From Pseudomonadota bacterium (lineage in GTDB: Bacteria; Pseudomonadota; Gammaproteobacteria; Steroidobacterales; GCA-2729495): a stretch of 33,044 nucleotides of DNA. The DNA is taken from contig CAUJIY010000063.1 in NCBI GenBank assembly GCA_963205295.1, forward strand, positions 1-33,044, in the 5' to 3' direction. Position numbers and translations under genes: made by a program. Each line of letters opens with the position of its first letter. Position 1 is the first letter of the stretch. Below, piece after piece: positions 17,901 to 24,951 of the stretch. The notes below the pieces were generated by a model. It was not told where the DNA came from. It ran no database searches and saw only the letters and a list, made by a program, of their open reading frames with translations.

Positions 17901-18142
17901 CAGCCTTCGAGGTCGGCGCCTGGACCGTCGCCGACGGCGCCGGCCCCGGCGGCTTCGCGGTCACCGGCGCCCCGGCTGCCGCCACGCTGGGTACGAGCGG
18001 CGAGGTCACGCTCGGCTGGCACGACCTCGAACCCGCCCAGCTCTACCTCGGCGTCATCAGCCACGCCAACGCCGACGGCGAACTCGCCCTCACCCTCGTC
18101 GAGATCGCCACGCCTGCCACCCCAGCGGCTCCGCTGCCGTAG
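14969..18142 (+). CDS. Secreted subtilisin-like serine protease (S8) with PA and C-terminal PPC-like domains
   Basis: A 1057-residue protein with a GTG start and an N-terminal signal peptide (RRAVLLVLGCGVLLPVVVGA, residues 14-33). An inhibitor I9-type propeptide follows (IYIVQLAEPA to about residue 135). The catalytic triad is Asp172 (VIGVIDSG), His276 (DGHGTHIASVAAG) and Ser622 (LSGTSMAVPHVAG), with oxyanion Asn382. A protease-associated (PA) domain (about 445-555, GRIVLIRRGGCTFEEKLVNA) sits between Asn382 and Ser622, as in cucumisin/plant-type subtilases. A fibronectin III-like domain follows (about 690-800), then a bacterial pre-peptidase C-terminal type domain (about 850-975, DLDLYLQCPGG). 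It is probably secreted and broadly proteolytic. It lies alone between tsaC and aroE, and its TAG stop is inside a REP head. Confidence 0.92.
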   Translation: MQHSPGQRFRLLARRAVLLVLGCGVLLPVVVGAADDDSRIYIVQLAEPAAIEADPGRVRAGDGARVDPRSVAVRRYGAVLEESHDRLLEAIGAPDAKLYSYRLAFNGFAARLTPAQVAALRARPEVRRVWQDRVKTLKTNASARALGLLDPGGGLRAAQGLDGEDVVIGVIDSGITPEHPSFAARVAQPKPRICSSSWVADSLLGRWLCARFRKPRWRELYTPARDWHGTCVSGERFSAGDCSRKLLGARFYVDGFRQSYDMDPGEFLSPRDADGHGTHIASVAAGARVQAAIGGRPLAPIAGMAPRARLAVYKACWLERDATRASCAMSDLQRAIEDAVADGVDIINYSVGTTEGGPADPDALALLAAADAGIFTAVAAGNGGPVAASVESPGTAPWVTTVAAASRAGQRFDEVMRVSAPASAAGDYAFREAGFTPTLRSTGALDLRLVAADDGEPTVANEAASRDDACQPLVNATGISGRIVLIRRGGCTFEEKLVNAEAAGAKAVVVYSNAGAALIMTGTRGSVGIPAVMVSQANGEFLAARLAAGDAVQLRLEKGRLLAREEPGDVLQAQSARGPNANLGDVLKPDLAAPGVDILGAQTPDVANGTRGERFQYLSGTSMAVPHVAGVAALLRQAHPDWSPAAIRSALVTTARQDVHAEDGTSPASPFDVGAGYLVPNAALTPGLVYEAGRDDYDAFACGAGFSHVAPERCQDLADTGWSLDQDALNLPSVTTSLLVTERTVRRRVTNVGPPAQFTAAIEAPPGVGVSVSPATLSLATGETAEFTITFTNLGDPASIDRWNFGALTWVGAEARVRSPIAVAPGLIGVPAAVAGSGVTGSIRLAVEFGYDGAYTAQASALAEPEVIAGFITDDPLDFYTVLPDAALPDHVRRFRVEVLPGVRYLRVAATGTDEGASDDLDLYLQCPGGSCPGGGTLLASATAAEYEAIDIVDPAPGEYLIDVHGYATDDVAGGPGAAFEVGAWTVADGAGPGGFAVTGAPAAATLGTSGEVTLGWHDLEPAQLYLGVISHANADGELALTLVEIATPATPAAPLP

Positions 18143-18179
18143 GAGCGGCGCAAGCTGTGGGAGGGGCGCAAGCCCCGAC
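18139..18179. repeat. REP-like units, cluster 2 (partial head plus forward arm)
   Basis: A truncated unit at 18139-18154 (GTAGGAGCGGCGCAAG) runs straight into a full forward arm at 18155-18179 with stem GGGGC/GCCCC around GCAA. The TAG of the first head is the stop codon of the protease gene. Confidence 0.8.
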
Positions 18180-18195
18180 CCCTGCACACCCTCCC

Positions 18196-18246
18196 CTGTG
18201 GGAGGGGCGCCCCGACACGAGGTCGCGACTGGCGTCGCTCCTACAG
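18196..18246. repeat. REP-like inverted pair with a collapsed forward loop, cluster 2
   Basis: The forward arm 18196-18216 reads head CTGTGGGA then GGGGCGCCCCGAC. It has lost 4 nt, leaving the stem without a proper loop. The reverse arm 18222-18246 is intact (stem GCGAC/GTCGC, head CTGTAGGA on the minus strand). Confidence 0.8.
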
Positions 18247-18252
18247 GGTTGG

Positions 18253-18403
18253 CTGTGGGAGGGGCGCAAGCCCCGACATCCCGACCATGGCAGGCGCCCT
18301 TGCGGCGGGGGAGCCAAAGTCGCTCCCCGATACTCGCTTTGTTTGACTCCCCCGCCTCCGGGCGCTCGGGCGCTGCGGGTCGCGACTGGCGTCGCTCCCA
18401 CAG
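18253..18403. repeat. REP-like pair split by a 101-bp insert, cluster 2
   Basis: The forward arm 18253-18277 (GGGGC type, GCAA loop) and reverse arm 18379-18403 (GCGAC type) are of the usual pair design. They are separated by 101 nt instead of the usual 8-11. The insert holds a second inverted repeat, GCGGGGGAGCCAAA (18305-18318) with TTTGACTCCCCCGC (18342-18355), 13 of 14 paired. It also holds an overlapping alternative hairpin (GGGGAGC 18308-18314, GCTCCCC 18322-18328). Confidence 0.75.
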
Positions 18404-18422
18404 GATCTCGGGATGAACTCTG

Positions 18423-18479
18423 CTGTGGGAGGGGCGCCAGCCCCGACTCTTCCCGTCGGGGCTGGCGCCCCTCCCACAG
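18423..18479. repeat. Perfect 25-bp REP palindrome, cluster 2
   Basis: Arms 18423-18447 and 18455-18479 are exact reverse complements around a 7-nt spacer (TCTTCCC). Both arms are GGGGC type with loop GCCA. It is the longest perfect short-loop hairpin in the window. It lies about 160 nt upstream of aroE; 18480-18637 shows no gene. Confidence 0.85.
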
Positions 18480-18637
18480 AGAAGAATAGGTGCGGTGGCC
18501 GCAGCGGCAGCAGCTCCCGCAGTCCTGCCACTGGCCGTCGCGGTTGGACAGCTCCCGCCGCATTAAGGTAAAAACCCTGCAGTGACGGTGCTGCCAAGGG
18601 GGCGGGACGTGGGGTGCGGGCTGGTGGGGAACGAGGC

Positions 18638-19450
18638 ATGACGGATCGTTACGGGGTCATCGGGCACCCGATCGGCCACAGCAAGTCGCCCGTCATCCAC
18701 CGCCTCTTCGCCGCCCAGACCGGTGAGGATCTGAGCTACGAGGCCTTCGATGTCCCGCCGGAGGCGCTCGAATCGCGGCTGCGGGCCTTCGCGGGCGAGG
18801 GCTTGCGCGGGCTCAACGTCACGGTGCCGCACAAGGAACAGGTCGCGCGCCTCGTCGACCAGCTCACCGACCGCGCCCACCTCGCCGGCGCCGTCAACAC
18901 GGTAACGATCGCGGTCGACGGCCGACTCGACGGCGACAACACCGACGGCGTCGGCCTGCTCACCGATCTCGCCACGAACCTCGAGGTGCAGCTCGAAGAC
19001 GCCCGCATTCTCGTGCTCGGCGCCGGCGGTGCCACGCGCGGCATCATTCCCGCCCTGCTCGGCAGCGGCCCGCGCGACCTCGTCGTCGCCAACCGGACGC
19101 TCGAGCGCGCCCGCGCCCTCGCCAGCCATTTCGAGCGGCTCGGCGCCATCGCCGCCTGCCGCTTCGACGAACTCGCCGGCCGGCGCTTCGACCTCGTCAT
19201 CAACGCCACCTCCGCCGGACTGCAGGGCGGCGTGCCACCATTCCCGGCCTCGATGCTCACACCCGAAACCGTCTGCTACGACCTCTCCTACGCCATGGCC
19301 GACACACCGTTCGTCGCCTGGGCCCGCAGCCACGGCGTGCAGCACGCGCACCAGGGCTGGGGCATGCTGGTCGAGCAGGCCGCCGAAGCCTTCTTCATCT
19401 GGCGCGGCGTGCGGCCCGACACGCAACCGGTACGTGCCAAGCTGCCCTGA
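18638..19450 (+). CDS. aroE: Shikimate dehydrogenase
   Basis: A 270-residue protein starting MTDRYGVIGHPIGHSKSP, the conserved AroE N-terminus with shikimate-binding Ser15 and Ser17. Catalytic Lys66 is in NVTVPHKE and Asp103 in DNTDGVG. The NADP site shows VLGAGGATRG and VANRTLERA. The C-terminus has QGWGMLVEQAAEAF. It reduces 3-dehydroshikimate in aromatic amino acid biosynthesis. An in-frame GTG at 18614 would add eight residues lacking in the family; GGGGA about 9 nt before the ATG supports 18638. In related genomes aroE follows tsaC or hemF; here a protease gene and REP cluster intervene. Confidence 0.96.
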   Translation: MTDRYGVIGHPIGHSKSPVIHRLFAAQTGEDLSYEAFDVPPEALESRLRAFAGEGLRGLNVTVPHKEQVARLVDQLTDRAHLAGAVNTVTIAVDGRLDGDNTDGVGLLTDLATNLEVQLEDARILVLGAGGATRGIIPALLGSGPRDLVVANRTLERARALASHFERLGAIAACRFDELAGRRFDLVINATSAGLQGGVPPFPASMLTPETVCYDLSYAMADTPFVAWARSHGVQHAHQGWGMLVEQAAEAFFIWRGVRPDTQPVRAKLP

Positions 19451-19600
19451 CCAGCTGTCCGGATTGAACATAGTGTGTCCGGCAGGCATTGCGCCAACCG
19501 GGGCTCAGGCCTAAGCTGCTCTCAGGCCGGATCGATACCGACCAGAACAACGACAGGCCAGCCAGGTCCGCCTTCCCGGGCGGACGAGAATGGGGATGCC

Positions 19601-20284
19601 ATGAACTCCTTCTTCCTGCGCAGCGTCCTCGCGCTGCTGCTCGTGCTGACCGGCACGACGACTGCCGTCGCCACGACCTACCAGATGACGCTCACCGGCA
19701 ACGTCAGCGGCTGCGAGTATCTCTCCGGTGCGCCCGGCGGTTTCACCGGCAACACCGCCTTCGAGTGGCTGGAGTCGCAGCTGCAGGCCATCGGCGGTTG
19801 CGGTGGCGGCATGAACATCGTCGCCCAGCCAGCTGTCATCACGGTGACCTGGAACACGGACCTGCTGCCGCCACTCTCGGGCGGCGCGTACAACGGCACG
19901 GCGAGCGATTGGGTCGACGCCGCGGTGACCATGAACGGCATCACGCAGGGCATCGACGGCACGAACTGCCAGATCATGTACCCGAACGGACCGGCCGACT
20001 TCCAGGAACTGGTCCTCGCCAACAACCCATGGACCGCCTGCAACGGCGGCTCGGGCCTGACGGCGATCACCGTCAACCGCTACAACCCGCTCGCGACCAG
20101 CGCCACCTTCGAGTTTCACCACCAGGTCCCGGACCCTGGCGTGACCCCGGCGCACAGCTACTGGGCCACCGGCACGATCACGAACGCCAGCGTGTCGGTG
20201 AGCATCGTGCCGCTGCCGGCTGCACTGTGGCTGCTCGGGAGCGCGCTCGCCGGCCTGGGTGCCGCCACGCGCCGCAGGCAATAA
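19601..20284 (+). CDS. VPLPA-CTERM sorting-domain exported protein
   Basis: A 227-residue protein with an N-terminal signal peptide (MNSFFLRSVLALLLVLTGTT). The C-terminal tripartite sorting signal is VPLPAALWLLGSALAGLG followed by AATRRRQ: a Pro-containing motif, a transmembrane helix and a basic tail, as in the VPLPA subclass of PEP-CTERM proteins. The middle is Gly/Thr/Asn-rich and beta-type, with four cysteines and no recognisable enzyme motif. Such proteins are exported and processed by an exosortase, and are often linked to exopolysaccharide. No exosortase gene is in the window. The ATG at 19601 is chosen because the signal peptide starts there. Confidence 0.85.
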   Translation: MNSFFLRSVLALLLVLTGTTTAVATTYQMTLTGNVSGCEYLSGAPGGFTGNTAFEWLESQLQAIGGCGGGMNIVAQPAVITVTWNTDLLPPLSGGAYNGTASDWVDAAVTMNGITQGIDGTNCQIMYPNGPADFQELVLANNPWTACNGGSGLTAITVNRYNPLATSATFEFHHQVPDPGVTPAHSYWATGTITNASVSVSIVPLPAALWLLGSALAGLGAATRRRQ

Positions 20285-20338
20285 CGGTTTCGCCGGCGTC
20301 CTGGAATCAGAGCCCGGCGCCAGCCCGACCGGCGCAGC

Positions 20339-20590
20339 GTGCACACCGCCTGCCACTACGGCCTGGCCCTCACCACCCACGGCGAGGGGCACCGGCGCAG
20401 CTGGAAAGAGCCCTTCGGCCACGTCCTCTCGCAATGCCGCAGGATCGGCCAGTTCGACCTGACCGTCGAAGAAATCCACGACAACTGGACCCGCCCCCGC
20501 CTGGAGGGGTATGCCCGGACGATGGGCGTGACGCTCCGCGTGTCGCCGATCGACGCCGCGGGCCGCATCACGGTCGAACTGGAGGACTGA
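20339..20590 (+). CDS. Possible small hypothetical protein
   Basis: An 83-codon frame with a GTG start, ending 36 nt before the convergent glutathione reductase stop. Codon third positions are strongly G/C-biased as in neighbouring real genes. The C-terminal half (FDLTVEEIHDNWTRPRLEGY, then RVSPIDAAGRITVELED) looks like a folded protein. The frame is open back to 20285 but only this GTG is a likely start, and no good ribosome binding site precedes it. I do not recognise a family. It could also be the tail of a broken longer gene. Confidence 0.4.
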   Translation: MHTACHYGLALTTHGEGHRRSWKEPFGHVLSQCRRIGQFDLTVEEIHDNWTRPRLEGYARTMGVTLRVSPIDAAGRITVELED

Positions 20591-20592
20591 CG

Positions 20593-20617
20593 GGTACCGG
20601 CACGGTGGTGCCGGACC
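20593..20617. terminator. Hairpin between convergent small ORF and gor
   Basis: CCGGCAC (20597-20603) and GTGCCGG (20608-20614) form a 7-bp stem with loop GGTG. The stem is extended by GGT/ACC past one bulged A. It lies in the 35-nt gap between two convergent stops, so it may serve both strands; there is no T-tract. Confidence 0.4.
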
Positions 20618-20625
20618 ACGGGTCT

Positions 20626-21975
20626 TCAGCGCAGGGTGACGAGTTCCTCGGCGAGCGTCGGGTGAATCGCCACCGTGTCGTCGAAGTCGCGCTTGGTGGC
20701 GCCCATGTGGATCGCCACGGCGAAGCCCTGCAGCAGTTCGTCGGCGCCCGGGCCGGCGACGTGGCAACCGACCACCCGCTCCTCCGCCCCGGCGGTGATG
20801 AGCTTGATGCGCGCTTTCGGCTTGGCCGCGGTCATCGCGTGGTACAGCGGGACGAACTCGCTGCGGTAGACCCGCACCGTATCACCGTGCACCTGGCGCG
20901 CCTGTGATTCGGTGAGCCCGCAGGTGCCGAGCGGCGGGTGCGTGAACACCACGGTCGGAATATTGCCGTAGTCGAGATGCCGCCCGGCCATGCGGCCGAA
21001 CACACGGTCAGCGAGCCGCCGGCCCGCGGCGATCGCAACCGGGGTGAGCGGCTCGCGCCCGGTGACGTCGCCGATCGCGTAGACCTGCTGCACCCGGGTC
21101 TCCTGGAAACGGTCGGTCGGCACGAAACCGCCGGCATCGGGCTCGATCCCGGCTGCCGCAAGCCCGAGCTCGGCTGTCGCCGGCTCGCGCCCCACAGCCC
21201 AGATCAGCGAGTCGAATGGTCCATGCACAACGCCGTCGCGCGTGCGCAGCTGCACCGCACCCTCGGTGCCCTCGACCGCCGCCGGCACGCTACGCCAGCG
21301 CAGCGCCACACCCGCCGCCGTCAACGATTCGACCGTCGCCTGCTGCAGCATCTCGTCGAAGCGGCGCAGCACGCTGTCGTGGCGCGCGAACAGCGTCACC
21401 TGCGAACCGAGCGCCGCCAGCATCCCGGCCAGCTCCACCGCGATGTAACCGCTGCCGACGATCGCCGTGCGCGCCGGGCACTGCGCGAGTTCGAAGAATC
21501 CGTCCGAGGTGATGCCGAGTTGCGCTCCCGGCAGCTGCGGCACGCTCGGCTGCCCGCCGGTGGCAATCACCACGTGGCGTGCCTCGAGCACCTCGCCACC
21601 CGCCACCACGGTGCGTGGCCCGAGGAACCGGGCTGGTCCGCGCACCAGGTGGATGCGCCTGCTGTCGAGGTTGCGCGCGTAGATGTCGTTCAGCCGGCGC
21701 AGGTAGGCATCGCGTTTCTCCTTCAGCAGTGCCCAGTCATGCCGCCCGCTCACCTCGATGCGGAACCCGTACTCGCGCGCATCCTCGAGCGCATGCCCGA
21801 GGCTCGCCGCATTCCACATCACTTTCTTCGGCACACAGCCGACGTTCACGCAGGTGCCGCCGAGGCGCGCCTGCTCGACGAGTGCCACGCGCGCGCCGTA
21901 CTCCGCAGCCCGCTGTGCGACGGCCAGACCGCCGCTGCCGCCACCGATGGCGACGAGATCGAATGATTCACTCAT
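20626..21975 (-). CDS. gor: Glutathione-disulfide reductase
   Basis: A 449-residue FAD-dependent enzyme that regenerates reduced glutathione from GSSG with NADPH in the cytoplasm. Seen are [14 protein letters not shown] (FAD site), the redox pair Cys42 and Cys47 in [13 protein letters not shown], the NADPH-binding segment [17 protein letters not shown], the second FAD site [17 protein letters not shown], and the C-terminal [12 protein letters not shown] with the catalytic His. Length matches E. coli Gor (450). It is divergent from the accessory module that carries a glutathione S-transferase. Linkage of the two is suggestive but they are not in one operon. Confidence 0.95.
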   Translation of the reverse strand: MSESFDLVAIGGGSGGLAVAQRAAEYGARVALVEQARLGGTCVNVGCVPKKVMWNAASLGHALEDAREYGFRIEVSGRHDWALLKEKRDAYLRRLNDIYARNLDSRRIHLVRGPARFLGPRTVVAGGEVLEARHVVIATGGQPSVPQLPGAQLGITSDGFFELAQCPARTAIVGSGYIAVELAGMLAALGSQVTLFARHDSVLRRFDEMLQQATVESLTAAGVALRWRSVPAAVEGTEGAVQLRTRDGVVHGPFDSLIWAVGREPATAELGLAAAGIEPDAGGFVPTDRFQETRVQQVYAIGDVTGREPLTPVAIAAGRRLADRVFGRMAGRHLDYGNIPTVVFTHPPLGTCGLTESQARQVHGDTVRVYRSEFVPLYHAMTAAKPKARIKLITAGAEERVVGCHVAGPGADELLQGFAVAIHMGATKRDFDDTVAIHPTLAEELVTLR

Positions 21976-22041
21976 GGTGGGGTGTTCTCACGCCGATCAG
22001 GCCGGGGATTCCACCCACCATGGTCGACTTCATGTTGATTT

Positions 22042-22117
22042 CCATCGATACCCGCAGCTCGCGCGACGTCACTGTGGTTCAAGTATATGGCAGCAGAATA
22101 TCGGGGAGCACGAGCGA
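22042..22117. repeat. Direct repeat, left copy, bounding the accessory module
   Basis: This 76-nt stretch matches 25813-25887 in the same orientation with 6 mismatches and one 1-nt gap (about 91% by my count). The last 29 nt are identical, beginning TGGCAGCAGAATATCGG. It lies upstream of the SH3b protein gene. A further 17-nt stretch at 21974-21990 resembles 25708-25723, next to the right copy. Confidence 0.85.
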
Positions 22118-22147
22118 TGCCGGCGCCGACGCAAAGATGTTGTCGGT

Positions 22148-23044
22148 ATGATATGGCCCATGACGAGCATCTGCCGATCTACAAGCAGGCGCGCGAAACC
22201 AATAAGCCAAAACGCCAAACCCGGCGCCTGTTGTTCCCTGCCACTCCCCGTACTCCTCGGGCTGGTCTGCACCGCGTGCGGCTCCGGCGCCGTCTCAGCC
22301 GCGACCGCGCGGGCGCAACGGGCGCAGGGCATCGACCTCACCTACTGCATCGCGTCCCTGGCGGCAGACACCACACCCGAGCCGGCCCGCTGCCCGGGAT
22401 TCCTGGTCGGGGCACTCCGGGATGCAGCCGGGATCTGCGCCGGAACGGGCGGCAAGCTGGTACCGGCGGCCGAAGCGGATATCTGGACGCTCGACGTCGA
22501 CGCCGACGGCCGCGACGAGTACCTCTACGAGCAGCAGGACAATGTCGGCTGCGAAGGCGCGTGGAGCATCTTCTCCTGCGGCAGCCTCGGCTGCCCGAAG
22601 GCGCTCTACCAGGAGCGTGCCGGCGGGTGGCGCGTGATCGGCGGGATCTACGCCGACGACATGGCGGCCATCGAGCGGCTCGACCCACCGGGCGGGCAGG
22701 ACTATCGCGACCTGCGGGTCGGTTGCCTCGACGCGGGGTCCTGCGAGGTCTATGCGCACTACGCCTGGCGCGACGGGCAGTACGATCCCTCGCACCTGGA
22801 GGTACGCGGTTTCCGCGTGGAGGTGGCCGATTCCATCCATGGCCTCTACGGGCTCAGCGGCGACACCGTGCTGCGCGCCACGCCAGTGGCGGGCGGCGCG
22901 GAGATTGGCCGTTATGGGTCGGACACCATCGTCGCCGTCATCGGCACGGCAGTGGATGGCGACTGGTACTACGTCTCGCCCTGCAATGCCTGCGACAGCG
23001 GCTTCGTCGCACGTCCCGGCATCCGGCCGCTACCGGGACTTTAG
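22148..23044 (+). CDS. Exported protein with C-terminal SH3b-like domain
   Basis: About 298 residues from the ATG at 22148; an ATG at 22160 is equally possible. A basic N-terminus is followed by the hydrophobic segment LPLPVLLGLVCTACGSG, a signal peptide, perhaps lipoprotein-type, though Cys at -3 is atypical. The middle region has a calcium-loop-like stretch WTLDVDADGRDEYLYEQQ and many cysteines. The last 65 residues (TVLRATPVAGGAEIGRYGSD, then DGDWYYVSPCNACDSGFVA) resemble a bacterial SH3 domain that binds cell-wall or protein ligands. I do not recognise the whole family. It starts about 30 nt past the left direct repeat and precedes the GST gene by 61 nt. Confidence 0.65.
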   Translation: MIWPMTSICRSTSRRAKPISQNAKPGACCSLPLPVLLGLVCTACGSGAVSAATARAQRAQGIDLTYCIASLAADTTPEPARCPGFLVGALRDAAGICAGTGGKLVPAAEADIWTLDVDADGRDEYLYEQQDNVGCEGAWSIFSCGSLGCPKALYQERAGGWRVIGGIYADDMAAIERLDPPGGQDYRDLRVGCLDAGSCEVYAHYAWRDGQYDPSHLEVRGFRVEVADSIHGLYGLSGDTVLRATPVAGGAEIGRYGSDTIVAVIGTAVDGDWYYVSPCNACDSGFVARPGIRPLPGL

Positions 23045-23105
23045 GTGCCTGGCTTACACTGCCGGGAAAGCGGCTTCGAACGTACTGTCCTCATCGAGCG
23101 CGGTC

Positions 23106-23756
23106 ATGCTGTTGTACGACGCACTGAGCCCTGCGCCACGTACGGTGCGGATGTTTCTCCTGGAGAAGCAGATCGAACTCCAGGTGCAATACATCGATGT
23201 GTTTGCCGGTGAAAACCGCGAGTCACGGTTCCTGCAGCACAATCCCGCGGGCCAGACACCGGCGCTGCTGCTCGATGACGGTGTCTGCCTCGCCGAGGCG
23301 GTCGCCATCATGGAGTTCCTGGAGGAGCGCTATCCGGCGCCGCCACTCGTCGGTGCGACGGCTCAGGAACGCGCGCTGACCCGTCAGTGGCAGCGTCGCG
23401 TCGAACTCAACATCACCGAGAACATCCACAACGCGTTCCACTTCGCGGAGGGACTCAAGCGCTTCGCCACGCGCATCCCGGTGGCACCCGAGGCGGCGCC
23501 CGGCTTGAAGCGCATAGCGCAGGACCGGCTCGCCTGGCTCGACGGCATGATCGGCGGCCGCCCGTTCCTCGCGGGTGAGCGATTCACGATGGCCGATATC
23601 TGGCTGTATGTCTGGCTCGATTTTGCGATCAGCGTGCGCCAGCCGTTCGATCGCACCCTATCGAACCTGACTCCCTGGTTCGACCGTGTCGCTGCGCGGC
23701 CGAGTGCGGCAGCGAGCCTGCATCGCGATTGGCAGAGAATCGGCGTACGCGGCTGA
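23106..23756 (+). CDS. Glutathione S-transferase family protein
   Basis: A 216-residue cytosolic GST. The N-terminal thioredoxin-like domain (1-80) starts MLLYDALSPAPRTVRMFLLEK, and has NPAGQTPALLLDDG with the cis-proline and LAEAVAIMEFLEERYP, which contacts the glutathione gamma-glutamyl group. The helical C-terminal domain contains FLAGERFTMADIWLYVW, the conserved N-capping box. It conjugates or reduces electrophiles with glutathione; the substrate is not predictable. Upstream in-frame extensions would overlap the SH3b gene and lack GST homology, so the ATG at 23106 is chosen. It precedes the Rieske oxygenase by 88 nt in the same direction. Confidence 0.92.
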   Translation: MLLYDALSPAPRTVRMFLLEKQIELQVQYIDVFAGENRESRFLQHNPAGQTPALLLDDGVCLAEAVAIMEFLEERYPAPPLVGATAQERALTRQWQRRVELNITENIHNAFHFAEGLKRFATRIPVAPEAAPGLKRIAQDRLAWLDGMIGGRPFLAGERFTMADIWLYVWLDFAISVRQPFDRTLSNLTPWFDRVAARPSAAASLHRDWQRIGVRG

Positions 23757-23844
23757 CGCCGTTCAGCGTGCCCGCCAGTCCCGCCTGGCCCCGGACAACC
23801 TGTATAGAATGCCGATGCAACAGACGGTTCGCGGGAGATTGTCG

Positions 23845-24951
23845 ATGTCGAAACCTGCCAGGACGACTGAGGACGACAACCATGCTGTCGGCAGGAAGTC
23901 GCCTGCCGAGATGGCGGATCGATCGACCCCGCTGATGCGCAACCACTGGTATGTGGCGGCCTGGGCCGAGGAAGTCACGCGCACGCCGTTACGTCGCCAG
24001 ATCCTCGGAGACGACATCGTTCTCTACCGCACCGAAGCGGGTCAGGCCGTCGCCCTGCACAATCGCTGCGCGCACCGTTCCTTTCCGCTCTCCAGAGGGA
24101 TCCTGAAGGGCGACCGGATCGTCTGCGCCTATCACGGCATCGAATTCAATCCGGACGGAAGCTGCGGGTGGGTGCCTTCGCTGCAATCGGCGCCGCGCGC
24201 GATGCGCGTTCCCTCCTATCCGCTCGTCGAGCAGGGGCCATTCGTCTGGATATGGATGGGAAATCCGGACAAACCCGATAACGACAAGCTCGTCCAGCAG
24301 CCATGGTTCACCGGTCCGGACTGGAACCACGTCACCGGCTATTGCCACATGAAGGCCAATTATCTGGGCCTTCACGAGAACCTGCTCGATCTCTCGCATT
24401 TTCCCTTCGTGCATGGGGCGGCGGTGGGCAAGGCCGAACACGCCGAAGCGCGGCCGAAGGTGCGGGTCGAGGGCAATGTCGTCCATGCCAGCGTGCTGCA
24501 CCGGGATGTCGTGCTGGCCCCGGAATATGCAGCGGCGACCGCGCTTGTTGCGCCCGTCGACCGGTTGAGCGAGCAGCAGGTCCCCAGCCCGGCGATTCAC
24601 GTCGGCAAGGCCATTCTCACGGACTCCTCGGATCCGCCGCAAACCCATCTTCGCTACATCGTTCATTGCCCGACACCCGAGACCCAGACCTCGACGCACT
24701 ATTTCTGGGCGATCGCGCGCAACCATGCGCTCGGCAATGAGCGGGTGGATGCCGAATCCCGCGCGTTTGGCGCGAAGGCCTTCAACGAGGACAGGGAGGT
24801 GCTGGAGGCCATCGAGGAGCTGGTCGCGCGTGACGGGCGGGACGACTTCCGCGAGAAGATCATCAGGACCGACGAAGGTGCCATCCTCCTGCTGCGTGCA
24901 TTCGCAAGAATGGCTGCCGAAGAGGCGGCGGCCCACCCCGGCACCTATTGA
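23845..24951 (+). CDS. Rieske non-heme iron oxygenase, alpha subunit (aromatic ring or O-demethylase type)
   Basis: A 368-residue protein. The Rieske [2Fe-2S] centre is Cys75-x-His77 and Cys94-x2-His97 (CAHRSF and CAYHG). The mononuclear iron site is HENLLDLSHFPFVH, with bridging Asp182 and ligands His185 and His190. Architecture and length match single-component oxygenase subunits of the vanillate O-demethylase (VanA) group rather than two-subunit ring dioxygenases. The start at 23845 has GGAG 8 nt upstream; longer readings add non-homologous sequence. No ferredoxin or reductase gene is nearby, so electrons must come from elsewhere. Codons ending in A/T look more frequent than in neighbours, compatible with transfer. 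The 3' end overlaps the convergent membrane protein gene by 7 nt. Confidence 0.92.
   Translation: MSKPARTTEDDNHAVGRKSPAEMADRSTPLMRNHWYVAAWAEEVTRTPLRRQILGDDIVLYRTEAGQAVALHNRCAHRSFPLSRGILKGDRIVCAYHGIEFNPDGSCGWVPSLQSAPRAMRVPSYPLVEQGPFVWIWMGNPDKPDNDKLVQQPWFTGPDWNHVTGYCHMKANYLGLHENLLDLSHFPFVHGAAVGKAEHAEARPKVRVEGNVVHASVLHRDVVLAPEYAAATALVAPVDRLSEQQVPSPAIHVGKAILTDSSDPPQTHLRYIVHCPTPETQTSTHYFWAIARNHALGNERVDAESRAFGAKAFNEDREVLEAIEELVARDGRDDFREKIIRTDEGAILLLRAFARMAAEEAAAHPGTY

Noticed and set aside
19480-19600. Sigma-54 promoter upstream of the VPLPA-CTERM gene
   Set aside because: The best candidate near 19488-19499 has GG and GC only 8 nt apart instead of 10, so it does not fit the -24/-12 rule.
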